Source: Pseudomonadota bacterium
GTDB taxonomy: Bacteria; Pseudomonadota; Alphaproteobacteria; Rhodobacterales; Rhodobacteraceae
Assembly: GCA_021813365.1 (NCBI GenBank)
Contig: JAKALB010000004.1
Location: 1-62,179 of the forward strand
Reading direction: 5' to 3'
DNA length: 62,179 nucleotides
Made by a program: the position numbers and the translations under genes. The notes under the pieces are model-generated. The model ran no database searches, was not told the DNA's origin, and was given only the letters and a program-made list of their open reading frames with translations. Positions 47,045-55,508 of the stretch are shown piece after piece. Within the stretch, counting starts at the first letter, position 1. Every line of letters begins with the position of its first letter.

Positions 47045-48379
47045 CTAACCCCGAGGCAGGGCGACGCGGGCCGAGACGCCGGTGCTTTGGCCGGGAATGG
47101 GCGAGACCAGCGAAAATTCGGCCTGGGCGCGTTCGGCGATGGCCGTGACGATGGCCAGGCCGAGGCCCGCGCCATCGCCGTCTGCGGCACCCTTCTGAAA
47201 GCGATGCGACAGTCTGGCCAGGGCCTCGGGCGCAAGCGGCGGGCCTTCGTTGCTCACGGTCAGGACCGCTTCGGGTGTCAGTTCGATGGTGACGGGTTGA
47301 TCGGGATCGCCATGGCGCAGGGCGTTTTCGATCAGGTTGCGGCACAGGATGCCGAAGGCGTCAGGCTCGATGACCGATGGCACCGGTTCGGGCGGCAGGG
47401 TCAGGCGGCAGCGTTCGCCCGCCCCGGCGCGCTGGAAATCCTGCACGATGAGCTGCACGACCTGGCGCATGTCGCTGGCCCTTTCCTGCCGCATGCGGCC
47501 GCCCTCGGCCCGGGCGAGCTGCATCAGCTTTTCCGACGTCCGCATCAGGCGTTTCAGTGTCGTGACGATTTCATCGGCGCGGCGCGCAGCCGAGGCATCC
47601 GCGGTTTCGGCCTTCAGCCGTTGCGCCTGGGCAATGGCGCCTGCAACAGGGGTGCGCAGCTCGTGCGCGGCATTGGCGGCAAAGCTGCGCTCGGCCTCGA
47701 AGGCGGCGGTCAGGCGGTGGAACAGGTCGTTCACCTCGGCCGCGAAAGGCATCAGTTCGCGCGGCAGATCCTTGACGGCCAGGGGCGACATGTCTTGTGC
47801 CCCGCGGCGGGAAATGGCGCGTTCCAGGGCGCGGACCGGGGCAAAGCCGCGCCGCACGGCAAAGGCAATGGCCAGAAGGCTGAGCGGAATCACCACCAGC
47901 AGCGGCAGCGACAGTTCGATCATCATCGACCGGGCCAGACGGGTGCGGTCGGCCACCGGTTCGGCCACGGTGATCGTCACCTGGCCGTCGGCCAAGGACT
48001 GCTGGTAGACGCGGTAGCCGTCTGACTGGCTGAACCCCTGGCCTTTGAATCCCGGCAGGTTTGCCGCACCGGCATCGCGCGACTGCAACAGCACCGTGCC
48101 CGAGGCGTCACGGACCTGATAGACCACGCCTTCCTCGTCATCGGGCAGGCGGTCGATTTCGTGCTCTTCGTGCTCGTCGAGGGGCTCGCCGCGGCCGCGC
48201 AGGTCGTGCAGGGCCAGCGGCAGGATACGCTGCGCGGTGGCTTGCAGGGCGTCGTCGAACACCTCGTTCACCCGGGCCGACAGGCGGGTCGCCGTGGCCA
48301 GGGCCGCCAGCAGCCAGAGAACGGTGACCAGCGTGCCCAGAACCACGGCCAGGCGGGTTTGCAGCGACCAGGTTTTCAT
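47045..48379 (-). CDS. Sensor histidine kinase (QseC/PmrB-like)
   Basis: Two TM, HAMP-like, FAANAAHELRTPVAGAIAQAQ H-box, GLGLAIVTAIAE G-box; start at MKTWSLQ, ATGA overlap with regulator. Confidence 0.92.
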   Translation of the reverse strand: MKTWSLQTRLAVVLGTLVTVLWLLAALATATRLSARVNEVFDDALQATAQRILPLALHDLRGRGEPLDEHEEHEIDRLPDDEEGVVYQVRDASGTVLLQSRDAGAANLPGFKGQGFSQSDGYRVYQQSLADGQVTITVAEPVADRTRLARSMMIELSLPLLVVIPLSLLAIAFAVRRGFAPVRALERAISRRGAQDMSPLAVKDLPRELMPFAAEVNDLFHRLTAAFEAERSFAANAAHELRTPVAGAIAQAQRLKAETADASAARRADEIVTTLKRLMRTSEKLMQLARAEGGRMRQERASDMRQVVQLIVQDFQRAGAGERCRLTLPPEPVPSVIEPDAFGILCRNLIENALRHGDPDQPVTIELTPEAVLTVSNEGPPLAPEALARLSHRFQKGAADGDGAGLGLAIVTAIAERAQAEFSLVSPIPGQSTGVSARVALPRG

Positions 48380-49035
48380 GGCCGGCCCAGGCGATAGCCA
48401 AGGCCACGTTCGGTCTCGATCACCCAGGCCCCCAGTTTCTTGCGCAGGCGCGAGACATGTGCCTCGATCGCGTTGGACTCGACCGATTGGTCGAAGGAAT
48501 ACAGCCGGTCCTCCAGCTGCGCCTTGGACAGAAGCTGGCCGGGGCGTTGCAGGAAGGCTTCCAGCAACACCCATTCCCGGGCGGTCAGGGTGACGCTGCG
48601 ACCGGCATCGGTGATCGCACGGGCCGCAAGGTCGATGTCCAGCGGGCCGAGGGTGATGATCGGGTTGGGGTTGCCGACATAGCGGCGGGCGACCGAGTTG
48701 ATCCGGGCCGAAAGCTCGGCCAGATCGAAGGGTTTAACGATATAGTCGTCGGCCCCGGCATTCAGCCCCTCGATCCGGTCGGACACCTGGTCCAGCGCGG
48801 TCAGGATGATGACCGGCGTGACCTCGCCCCGGCCGCGCAGGGCCTTCAGGAAGGCGATGCCGCGGCCATCGGGCAGCATCAGGTCGAGCAGCACCAGATC
48901 ATAGACGGCGACACGCATCGCATCGCCAGCCTGGCCCAGCCGCGTCACCCAGTCGACCGAATGGCCCAGACCGGCGATCTCGTCGCGCACGGCCTGGCCC
49001 AGAACGGAATCGTCCTCGATCAGCAAGATCCGCAT
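48376..49035 (-). CDS. OmpR/PhoB family response regulator
   Basis: MRILLIEDDSVLGQAV receiver, C-terminal wHTH; start at MRILLIEDD. Confidence 0.94.
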   Translation of the reverse strand: MRILLIEDDSVLGQAVRDEIAGLGHSVDWVTRLGQAGDAMRVAVYDLVLLDLMLPDGRGIAFLKALRGRGEVTPVIILTALDQVSDRIEGLNAGADDYIVKPFDLAELSARINSVARRYVGNPNPIITLGPLDIDLAARAITDAGRSVTLTAREWVLLEAFLQRPGQLLSKAQLEDRLYSFDQSVESNAIEAHVSRLRKKLGAWVIETERGLGYRLGRP

Positions 49036-49083
49036 GTTGCCTGGCCCGCCCCCGATGCCGCTTTCGTGACCGTTGTCGGGCGT

Positions 49084-49140
49084 CAAGCTGACACCAAGCT
49101 GACGAAAGCGAAAGGGGGCCGTCAGCCTGGTGTCAGCTTG
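49084..49140. promoter_or_regulatory. 21-bp inverted repeat (20/21) of 11-bp-phased CAAGCTGAC half-sites in TCS/DUF2271 divergent promoter
   Basis: CAAGCTGACACCAAGCTGACG (49084-49104) vs CGTCAGCCTGGTGTCAGCTTG (49120-49140), 15-bp spacer. Confidence 0.75.
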
Positions 49141-49253
49141 GCCGCCCAGACAGGGAATCGACCAGGGCGCAAGCCTGACCCATGGGCCGTCCGCGCCAAA
49201 GGGCGCGGGCGCCGCGGCCGGGGCCGGGGCCCGAGACGGTAGACAGGAGAAAG

Positions 49254-49736
49254 ATGACGATGATGCTGAAACCCTTGATGACCACCCTGGCCGTGACCAC
49301 GGCGCTGACCGCCCCCGGCATCGCCGCGGCCCGGCAGGTGACATTCTCGACCACGCTGAACAATTATGGCGGGCCGCCGGCCTTTTTGGCCTATTACGTG
49401 ACCGACGCGAACGGTGCCTATGTGGGCACGCTTTGGATGGCGGGCGCCAGGGCGCGGTATTACGAGCACCTTGACGGCTGGTATCGGGCCAGCGGCGGCG
49501 ACATGAGCCAGCTGAACGGGATCACCGGCGCCTCGGTCGGATCGGGGCAGACGCTGACCATCACGCTGGACCTGGTCGATTCGGTGTTCGATGCGGGTTA
49601 TGTGCTGCATATCGACGCCGCGGCCGAGAACATGCGATCCGTGCCGAATGACGTGAAAGTGCCCTTGACCGCTGCGGGTGCCGGGCAGGGTGTCAAGGGC
49701 AAGGGCTATATCGCCCGGTTCACCTATTCGATGTAA
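49254..49736 (+). CDS. Exported DUF2271-like protein with flavinylation-like motif
   Basis: Signal peptide MTMMLKPLMTTLAVTTALTAPGIAAA; LNGITGASVGSGQTLTITLDL; followed by PepSY and ApbE genes. Confidence 0.75.
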   Translation: MTMMLKPLMTTLAVTTALTAPGIAAARQVTFSTTLNNYGGPPAFLAYYVTDANGAYVGTLWMAGARARYYEHLDGWYRASGGDMSQLNGITGASVGSGQTLTITLDLVDSVFDAGYVLHIDAAAENMRSVPNDVKVPLTAAGAGQGVKGKGYIARFTYSM

Positions 49737-49748
49737 GGGGCTTGGCCG

Positions 49749-51920
49749 ATGATCCGGTTGCTGCATCGCTGGCCCGGGCTGATTGCCGCGGTCCTTTTGA
49801 CGATCCTGGGGCTCTCGGGTGCCATTCTGTCGGTCTATGCGGCGCTGGAGGCGAGATCGGCTCCGGCGCAGAGCGTGGCCGAGCTGGCGGCCAGGGTGGT
49901 GGCCCGGAACCCCGGCGTGACGGAAATCGACCGGTCGGCCAGCGGGCAGATCACCGCCTATCTGGACGGGTTGAGCCCGACGGCGCAGGTGATCGACCCG
50001 GCAACCGGGGCCAGCCTGGGCAATGTGGCGACCAGCCCGTTGCGCGATTGGCTGATCGAACTGCACCGGTCGCTGTTCCTGTCGGATGCCGGGCGGATCG
50101 TGATGGCGCTGGCCGCCGTGGCGATGCTGGCGCTGGCGGTATCGGGGCTGATGCTGCTGGCCAAACGGTCTGGCGGCTGGGGCCGGATCCTGGCGACGCA
50201 AAGGGGCAGGGGGCGGTTGCATGCCATGCTGGCGCGGGTGACGGTCACCGGCCTTGCCCTCTCGGCGGTGACGGCGCTGTGGATGACGGCCGTGACCTTC
50301 GGTCTGGTGCCGCAGGCGCAGGCGCCCGCCTTTCCGGATCAGGTGTCTGGCCAGGGCGGGGCGGCACTGGCCGAGATGCCGGTCTTGCAGAACACGCCGA
50401 TCACCGCGCTGGACAAGCTGGTGTTTCCGGCGGCAGATGACATGACGGATGTCTATACGCTGAAGACCGCCAGCGGGCAGGGTTACATCGATCAGGGTAG
50501 CGGAAAGCTGCTGGCCTGGACACCCTCGACCGCGTGGGATGCGCTGACGCGGCTGCTGACCGCCATCCACACCGGGCGCGGCGCCGCCGTGGTCGGGCTG
50601 ATCCTTGGCCTGTCGGCGCTGGGTCTGCCGGTGATGTCCTGGACCGGCATTGCGCAATACCTGGCGCGGCGCGCGCGGCGCGTGAAGTCCGCCCCGGCGG
50701 CGACGGCGGATGTGGTGGTTCTGGTGGCCAGCGAAGGCGGCACGACCTGGGGCTTTGCCGAAACGCTGCGCGACAGCCTGACCGGGCAGGGCCTGGCGGT
50801 GCATGTGGCGGCCCTGCAAGACTTTGCCCCCGAATCCTGGCCCAGGGCGGAACTGGCGCTGATCCTGGCTGCGACCTATGGCGCGGGCGAGGCGCCGGCT
50901 GCGGCCGCCGGTTTTCTGGAAACCTTGAAGTCCCTGCCACAGGCACCCCGGATCCCGGTGGCCGTGCTGGGCTTTGGCGACCGGAGCTTTCCGGACTTCT
51001 GCGCCTTTGCCGAGCAGATTTCGTGCACCGCCGCGCAGATCGGCTGGGAGCAGGTGCTGCCGCTGGCCACGGTGGGCCGCCAGTCGCCGCAGGACTTTGC
51101 CCGCTGGGGCCGCGACCTGTCGGCCGTCATCGGCGTGACGCTGGATCTGCACCACCTGCCCGAGCGGCCGCAGACCCGGCGGCTGACCCTGATCTCGCGC
51201 CGCGATTATGGTCAGGCGGTGCAGGCGCCAACCGCGATCTTGCGGTTTGCCCTGCCCGAAACCTCGCTTTGGGATCGGCTGACGGGCCAGGACTGGCGTT
51301 TCCACGCGGGCGATCTGCTGGGTATCCTGCCCGAGGGGACGACGCTGCCGCGATTCTATTCGCTGGCGTCCGGACGGGCGGACGGGTTTGTCGAGATCTG
51401 CGTGCGCAAACATCCCGGTGGCCTCTGTTCGGGCCAGCTGCTGGCGCTGGAACCCGGCGACGCGGTGCAGGCCTTTCTGAAGCCGAACCGCGGTTTCCGT
51501 CCGGCCAGGGGGCGCGGGCCGGTGATCCTGATCGGGGCGGGCACCGGGATCGGGCCGCTGGCGGGCTTTGCCCGGGCCAATACCGGCAAGCGGCCGATGC
51601 ATCTGTTCTTCGGTTTGCGCGACGCCGCCAGCGACCTGCTTTATGCCGAGGAACTGCGCGAATGGCTGGAGGGCGGGCATCTGCGGTCGGTCAAGGCGGC
51701 GTTTTCGCGGGGCACTCCGAAGGTCTATGTGCAAGACGAGTTGCGGCGCGATGCGGCCCGGCTGGTGAAGCTGATGCAATCGGGCGCGCAGATCCTGGTC
51801 TGCGGCGGGCGCGAAATGGCGGCGGGCGTGCGTGGCGCGCTGGAGGAAATCCTGGCGCCGGCGGGGCTGAGCCCGGCGCTGCTGAGGGCCGAGGGACGCT
51901 ATGCCGAAGATGTCTACTGA
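49749..51920 (+). CDS. PepSY TM protein fused to flavodoxin and FNR-type (sulfite reductase flavoprotein-like) reductase
   Basis: N-terminal RLLHRWPGLIAAVLLTILGLSG PepSY TM, flavodoxin region, RFYSLAS, GAGTGIGPLAGF, terminal RYAEDVY. Confidence 0.88.
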   Translation: MIRLLHRWPGLIAAVLLTILGLSGAILSVYAALEARSAPAQSVAELAARVVARNPGVTEIDRSASGQITAYLDGLSPTAQVIDPATGASLGNVATSPLRDWLIELHRSLFLSDAGRIVMALAAVAMLALAVSGLMLLAKRSGGWGRILATQRGRGRLHAMLARVTVTGLALSAVTALWMTAVTFGLVPQAQAPAFPDQVSGQGGAALAEMPVLQNTPITALDKLVFPAADDMTDVYTLKTASGQGYIDQGSGKLLAWTPSTAWDALTRLLTAIHTGRGAAVVGLILGLSALGLPVMSWTGIAQYLARRARRVKSAPAATADVVVLVASEGGTTWGFAETLRDSLTGQGLAVHVAALQDFAPESWPRAELALILAATYGAGEAPAAAAGFLETLKSLPQAPRIPVAVLGFGDRSFPDFCAFAEQISCTAAQIGWEQVLPLATVGRQSPQDFARWGRDLSAVIGVTLDLHHLPERPQTRRLTLISRRDYGQAVQAPTAILRFALPETSLWDRLTGQDWRFHAGDLLGILPEGTTLPRFYSLASGRADGFVEICVRKHPGGLCSGQLLALEPGDAVQAFLKPNRGFRPARGRGPVILIGAGTGIGPLAGFARANTGKRPMHLFFGLRDAASDLLYAEELREWLEGGHLRSVKAAFSRGTPKVYVQDELRRDAARLVKLMQSGAQILVCGGREMAAGVRGALEEILAPAGLSPALLRAEGRYAEDVY

Positions 51921-52854
51921 TCGCCTGCAGCGCCAGGCGCTGAACGGCCCGGTGATGGGCACACGCTGGCAGGCGCTGTTCCACAGCGCGGCGGGGTTCG
52001 ATGCGGGCCCGGTGCGGGCGGCGATGGCGGCGGCGGTCGAGGAGATCGACGCGCAGATGTCGGTCTGGAAACCCGAGAGCGATGTGAATCGCCTGTCGGA
52101 CGCGCCCCCCGGCCTGTGGGTGGACGTGCCGTTGCACCTGATGGCGGTGCTGGCGCGTGGTATCCAGATCGGCGTGCAGTCGGGCGGGGCCTTCGACATC
52201 GGCCTGGGTGATGTGGTGGCAGCCTGGGGTTTTGGCCCGGCGGCGGCCAGTGAGGCGGCGATCCGGGCAGCCCGCGATGCGGTGCGGCGGCCCGCGCATG
52301 AGGCGCTGGAGCTGGACGTGGCCCGGTCGCGGGCGCGCAAGGCCGCGCCGCTGCGGCTGGATCTGAACGGAATCGCCAAGGGCTATGCCGTGGATCGGCT
52401 GGCCGAGGTGGCGCTGGCCTTCGGGATCGGCAATGCGCTGCTGGGCATCGATGGCGAGCTGCGCGCCCTGGGGCACCAGCCGGATGGCAGACCCTGGGCG
52501 GTGGCGGTCGAGGCGCCGCAGTACCACCACCGCGCGGCCCATTCGGTGCTGGAGCTGAGCGAGGCCGCCGTGGCGACTTCGGGCGATTACCGGCACTGGA
52601 TCACGGTGAACGGGCGAAACCTGTCACACACGATGGACCCGCGGCGGGGCTTGCCACTGGCGCAGTCGCCGGCCTCGGTCACGGTGCTGGGACCGGATTG
52701 CGCCAGCGCGGACGCCTGGGCCACGGCGCTGATGGTGCTGGGGGTCGATCAGGGCCGGGCGCTGGCAGAGCGGCTTGGCCTGTCGGCGCTGTTCCTGGTG
52801 CGGGGCGGCGATCCGGTGGGCACCGGGGTTTTCGCCGCCGATCGCGCGGCCTGA
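51901..52854 (+). CDS. apbE: FAD:protein FMN transferase ApbE
   Basis: GPVMGTRW, LDLNGIAKGYAVDRLAE, ATSGDYRHW...LSHTMDPRRG, ASADAWATALMVLG. Confidence 0.93.
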   Translation: MPKMSTDRLQRQALNGPVMGTRWQALFHSAAGFDAGPVRAAMAAAVEEIDAQMSVWKPESDVNRLSDAPPGLWVDVPLHLMAVLARGIQIGVQSGGAFDIGLGDVVAAWGFGPAAASEAAIRAARDAVRRPAHEALELDVARSRARKAAPLRLDLNGIAKGYAVDRLAEVALAFGIGNALLGIDGELRALGHQPDGRPWAVAVEAPQYHHRAAHSVLELSEAAVATSGDYRHWITVNGRNLSHTMDPRRGLPLAQSPASVTVLGPDCASADAWATALMVLGVDQGRALAERLGLSALFLVRGGDPVGTGVFAADRAA

Positions 52855-52888
52855 GACACATTTGCGGGGCGTCACGGCCCGCGGGGTG

Positions 52889-53866
52889 TCACAGCAGCGG
52901 CGCCGTCTTGGACAGGCGCAGTTCGCGCGAGAGGATCCGCCGGTGAAGGCTCGGCAGATGGGTAAAGGCCAGATGCGCCCAGTATTTCGGGGCCAGAGCC
53001 TTTTCCGCCAGCGCCGCCCGGAAGAAACGACGCGCCAGCACCGGATGGCCGATCATCACCAGATAGCGGCCGGCCGCCCCGTAATGTCCGGCCATGGCCG
53101 GCGTGGACAGACCGGCATGGCGGATCTTGCCGGAAATCCGCACATAGCTTTGCGCCGAATACCGGGGCAAGCGCGAGATATGCTGCGCGCGCACGGCCGG
53201 CGATTTCGAGATCGGTGCCAGATACATCGGCTCGGGCAGGAATTTCAGTTTGCCCACCCGGGTCAGGCGCAAGGCCAGATCCCAGTCCTCATTGTTGCGC
53301 AACAGTTCGTCGAACAGGCCGGCATCGACAAGCGCCTGCCTGTGGACCAGAAGCGTGGGCAGGTTGTAGCTGTTGCGCAGCAAGGTCCGGGCCGAAAGAT
53401 CTCCGCTGAGCGGTGTTTCCCAGGCATAGGGCCGGACGTAGCTGTTCATGAAGCCATAGTCGGCCTCGTCCAGACTGTAGTGGAACAGCACGGGGCAATA
53501 GACGCCGACGAAATCCTCGGGCAGGGATTTCAGCAGGGTCAGTTGCCGCTCGATCTTTTCGAAGGTGCAGATGTCGTCGCTGTCATGGAAGGCGATGTAG
53601 GCGCCTTTTGCTGCCGCAATTCCGGTGTTGCGGGCCGCGCCGGCGCCGCCGTTGCTCTGCCGCCGGATCAGCCGCACCCTGGGATCGCCGATCGCGGCCA
53701 CCGCCCCCTGGATATCGTCGTTCGAGCAGTCGTCCACCACGATGACCTCGAGGTTGCGGTGTGTTTGCTGCAACAGGCTGCCCACGGCGCGTGCGATGAG
53801 GTGGGCGCGGTTGAACACCGGCACGACAATGGAAACCAACTCGCTGTTCGACAAGGACTGCTCCAT
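52889..53866 (-). CDS. Glycosyltransferase family 2
   Basis: VSIVVPVFNRAHLIARAVGSLLQQTHRNLEVIVVDDCSNDD; start placed at MEQSLSNSE. Confidence 0.9.
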   Translation of the reverse strand: MEQSLSNSELVSIVVPVFNRAHLIARAVGSLLQQTHRNLEVIVVDDCSNDDIQGAVAAIGDPRVRLIRRQSNGGAGAARNTGIAAAKGAYIAFHDSDDICTFEKIERQLTLLKSLPEDFVGVYCPVLFHYSLDEADYGFMNSYVRPYAWETPLSGDLSARTLLRNSYNLPTLLVHRQALVDAGLFDELLRNNEDWDLALRLTRVGKLKFLPEPMYLAPISKSPAVRAQHISRLPRYSAQSYVRISGKIRHAGLSTPAMAGHYGAAGRYLVMIGHPVLARRFFRAALAEKALAPKYWAHLAFTHLPSLHRRILSRELRLSKTAPLL

Positions 53867-54098
53867 CGGGTCAAATTTGCGCTCGGCGGACACTTCGTTG
53901 CCGACGTGTTCCATGATATCGACGCATTGAACTGTTACCGCGGCGGTCGGCTGACCCCGAGCCGCATATTCGCCGAGTGATGATCGATGAGCAATGCTTG
54001 CCATGCGGACGATCGGGGGCAGTGGTTGACATGGCGGCTGGCCGTGGCAAAGGCAGCTTGGCTCATGGTCAAGCGTGTGTGTAGGAGGTGACAGGGTC

Positions 54099-55508
54099 AT
54101 GACGAGCCAGGCATCCGCCTCGGGTTCCTTGCCGACCGACGGGCGCGCGATGGCTGGCAATGGCACGTCGCTGTCCAACCAGCGCATTCTGTTGGCAGCC
54201 TTCTTCATCGTCACGCTCTTGCCCGTCAAGCCGCTGATCGGCGGCCAGCGGATGGACCCGGAACGCCTGTTCCTGCTGGTGGCCTTCCTGCCCTTCGCGA
54301 TCCGCATGTTGTCGGGCAGGGCCGGGCGGCTGACCATGGTCGACGCAGGCATGGTATTGTTCAACATCTGGCTGCTGATCAGTTTTCTGGTCAACCATGG
54401 CACCAGCCAGCTCAGCTATGCGATCAGCCAGGTGCTGGAACTGGCGGGCGGATACATGGCGGGCCGGGTTCTGGTGCGCAGCGTGGCGGAATACCAGCGC
54501 TTTGTGCGGTATTTCCTGATCACGCTGGCGGTGATGCTGCCATTCGGCCTGATCGAACTGTTCACCTCGCACATGCTGTTGTCGGAGATCCTGGGCAAGG
54601 TCCTGCCGGTGGTGCAGGCCAATGGGGCCGTGCGATACGGACTGACAAGGGTGCAGGTCGTGTTTCCGCATGCCATCCTTTACGGGCTTTACTGCTCGAT
54701 CGCGCTGTCCAGCGTGTATTTCGTCTACCGGGCACGGCCGTTCAGGATGTGGACGGGCCTGGGACTGGTGTTCGTCACGACGCTGATGTCGCTGTCATCC
54801 GCGCCGATGCTGTCGATCATCCTGCAAACGGGGCTGATCGTCTGGAACAAGATCACGCGGGGCGCATGGGCGACCCTTGCCGGCCTCTTCGGCGCCGCGG
54901 TGGCGATCCTGCAGCTGTTTTCCAACCGCGGGCCCGTGGTCTTCTTCATCGAGACGATGACGCTGGATCCGCAGACCGGCTGGTGGCGGATCTACATCTG
55001 GAACTGGGGCACGTTCAACGTGATGCAGCATCCGCTGTTCGGCATCGGGCTGAACGACTGGGTGCGGCCGAAATGGATGATCTCGGCCTCGGTTGACAAT
55101 TTCTGGCTGCTGATCGCCATGCGCAACGGATTGCCGGCGCTCGTCTTTCTGCTGTCGGCGGTGCTGGTGCATCTGGTCCTGGTGATCCGGGCCAGAAACC
55201 TGACCGAGGCCGGCAAGGATGTGCGGCTGGGCTATGCCCTGACGCTGATCGGGCTGATCTTCCTCCTGACCACCGTGCATGTGTGGGACGAAGTGGCGAC
55301 CTTTGTCTTCTTCTTCTTCGGCATTGGGGCGTTTCTGTATACCGCTCCTGCCGAGACGCCCGACGCGGGCGACCCGACGGTTCCGGCGAAGGCCGGCACG
55401 CAGGACCGCCGGACCCTGCCCTTCACCCGTTATCCGACCCAAAGGGGCTCTGCCAGTACGCGCAGCCCGCATCCGGCGCCTGCCCTGGCGCGAAAGACCA
55501 GACCATGA
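54099..55508 (+). CDS. O-antigen ligase/polymerase-like membrane protein
   Basis: About 10 TM segments, HPLFGIGLNDW motif; strong RBS aggaggtga before MTSQAS. Confidence 0.75.
   Translation: MTSQASASGSLPTDGRAMAGNGTSLSNQRILLAAFFIVTLLPVKPLIGGQRMDPERLFLLVAFLPFAIRMLSGRAGRLTMVDAGMVLFNIWLLISFLVNHGTSQLSYAISQVLELAGGYMAGRVLVRSVAEYQRFVRYFLITLAVMLPFGLIELFTSHMLLSEILGKVLPVVQANGAVRYGLTRVQVVFPHAILYGLYCSIALSSVYFVYRARPFRMWTGLGLVFVTTLMSLSSAPMLSIILQTGLIVWNKITRGAWATLAGLFGAAVAILQLFSNRGPVVFFIETMTLDPQTGWWRIYIWNWGTFNVMQHPLFGIGLNDWVRPKWMISASVDNFWLLIAMRNGLPALVFLLSAVLVHLVLVIRARNLTEAGKDVRLGYALTLIGLIFLLTTVHVWDEVATFVFFFFGIGAFLYTAPAETPDAGDPTVPAKAGTQDRRTLPFTRYPTQRGSASTRSPHPAPALARKTRP

Noticed and set aside
49122-52379. 1085-aa minus-strand ORF opposite the DUF2271/PepSY/ApbE genes
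   Set aside because: Arginine/glutamine/proline-rich low-complexity translation antisense to three well-supported genes; typical GC-rich mirror ORF.
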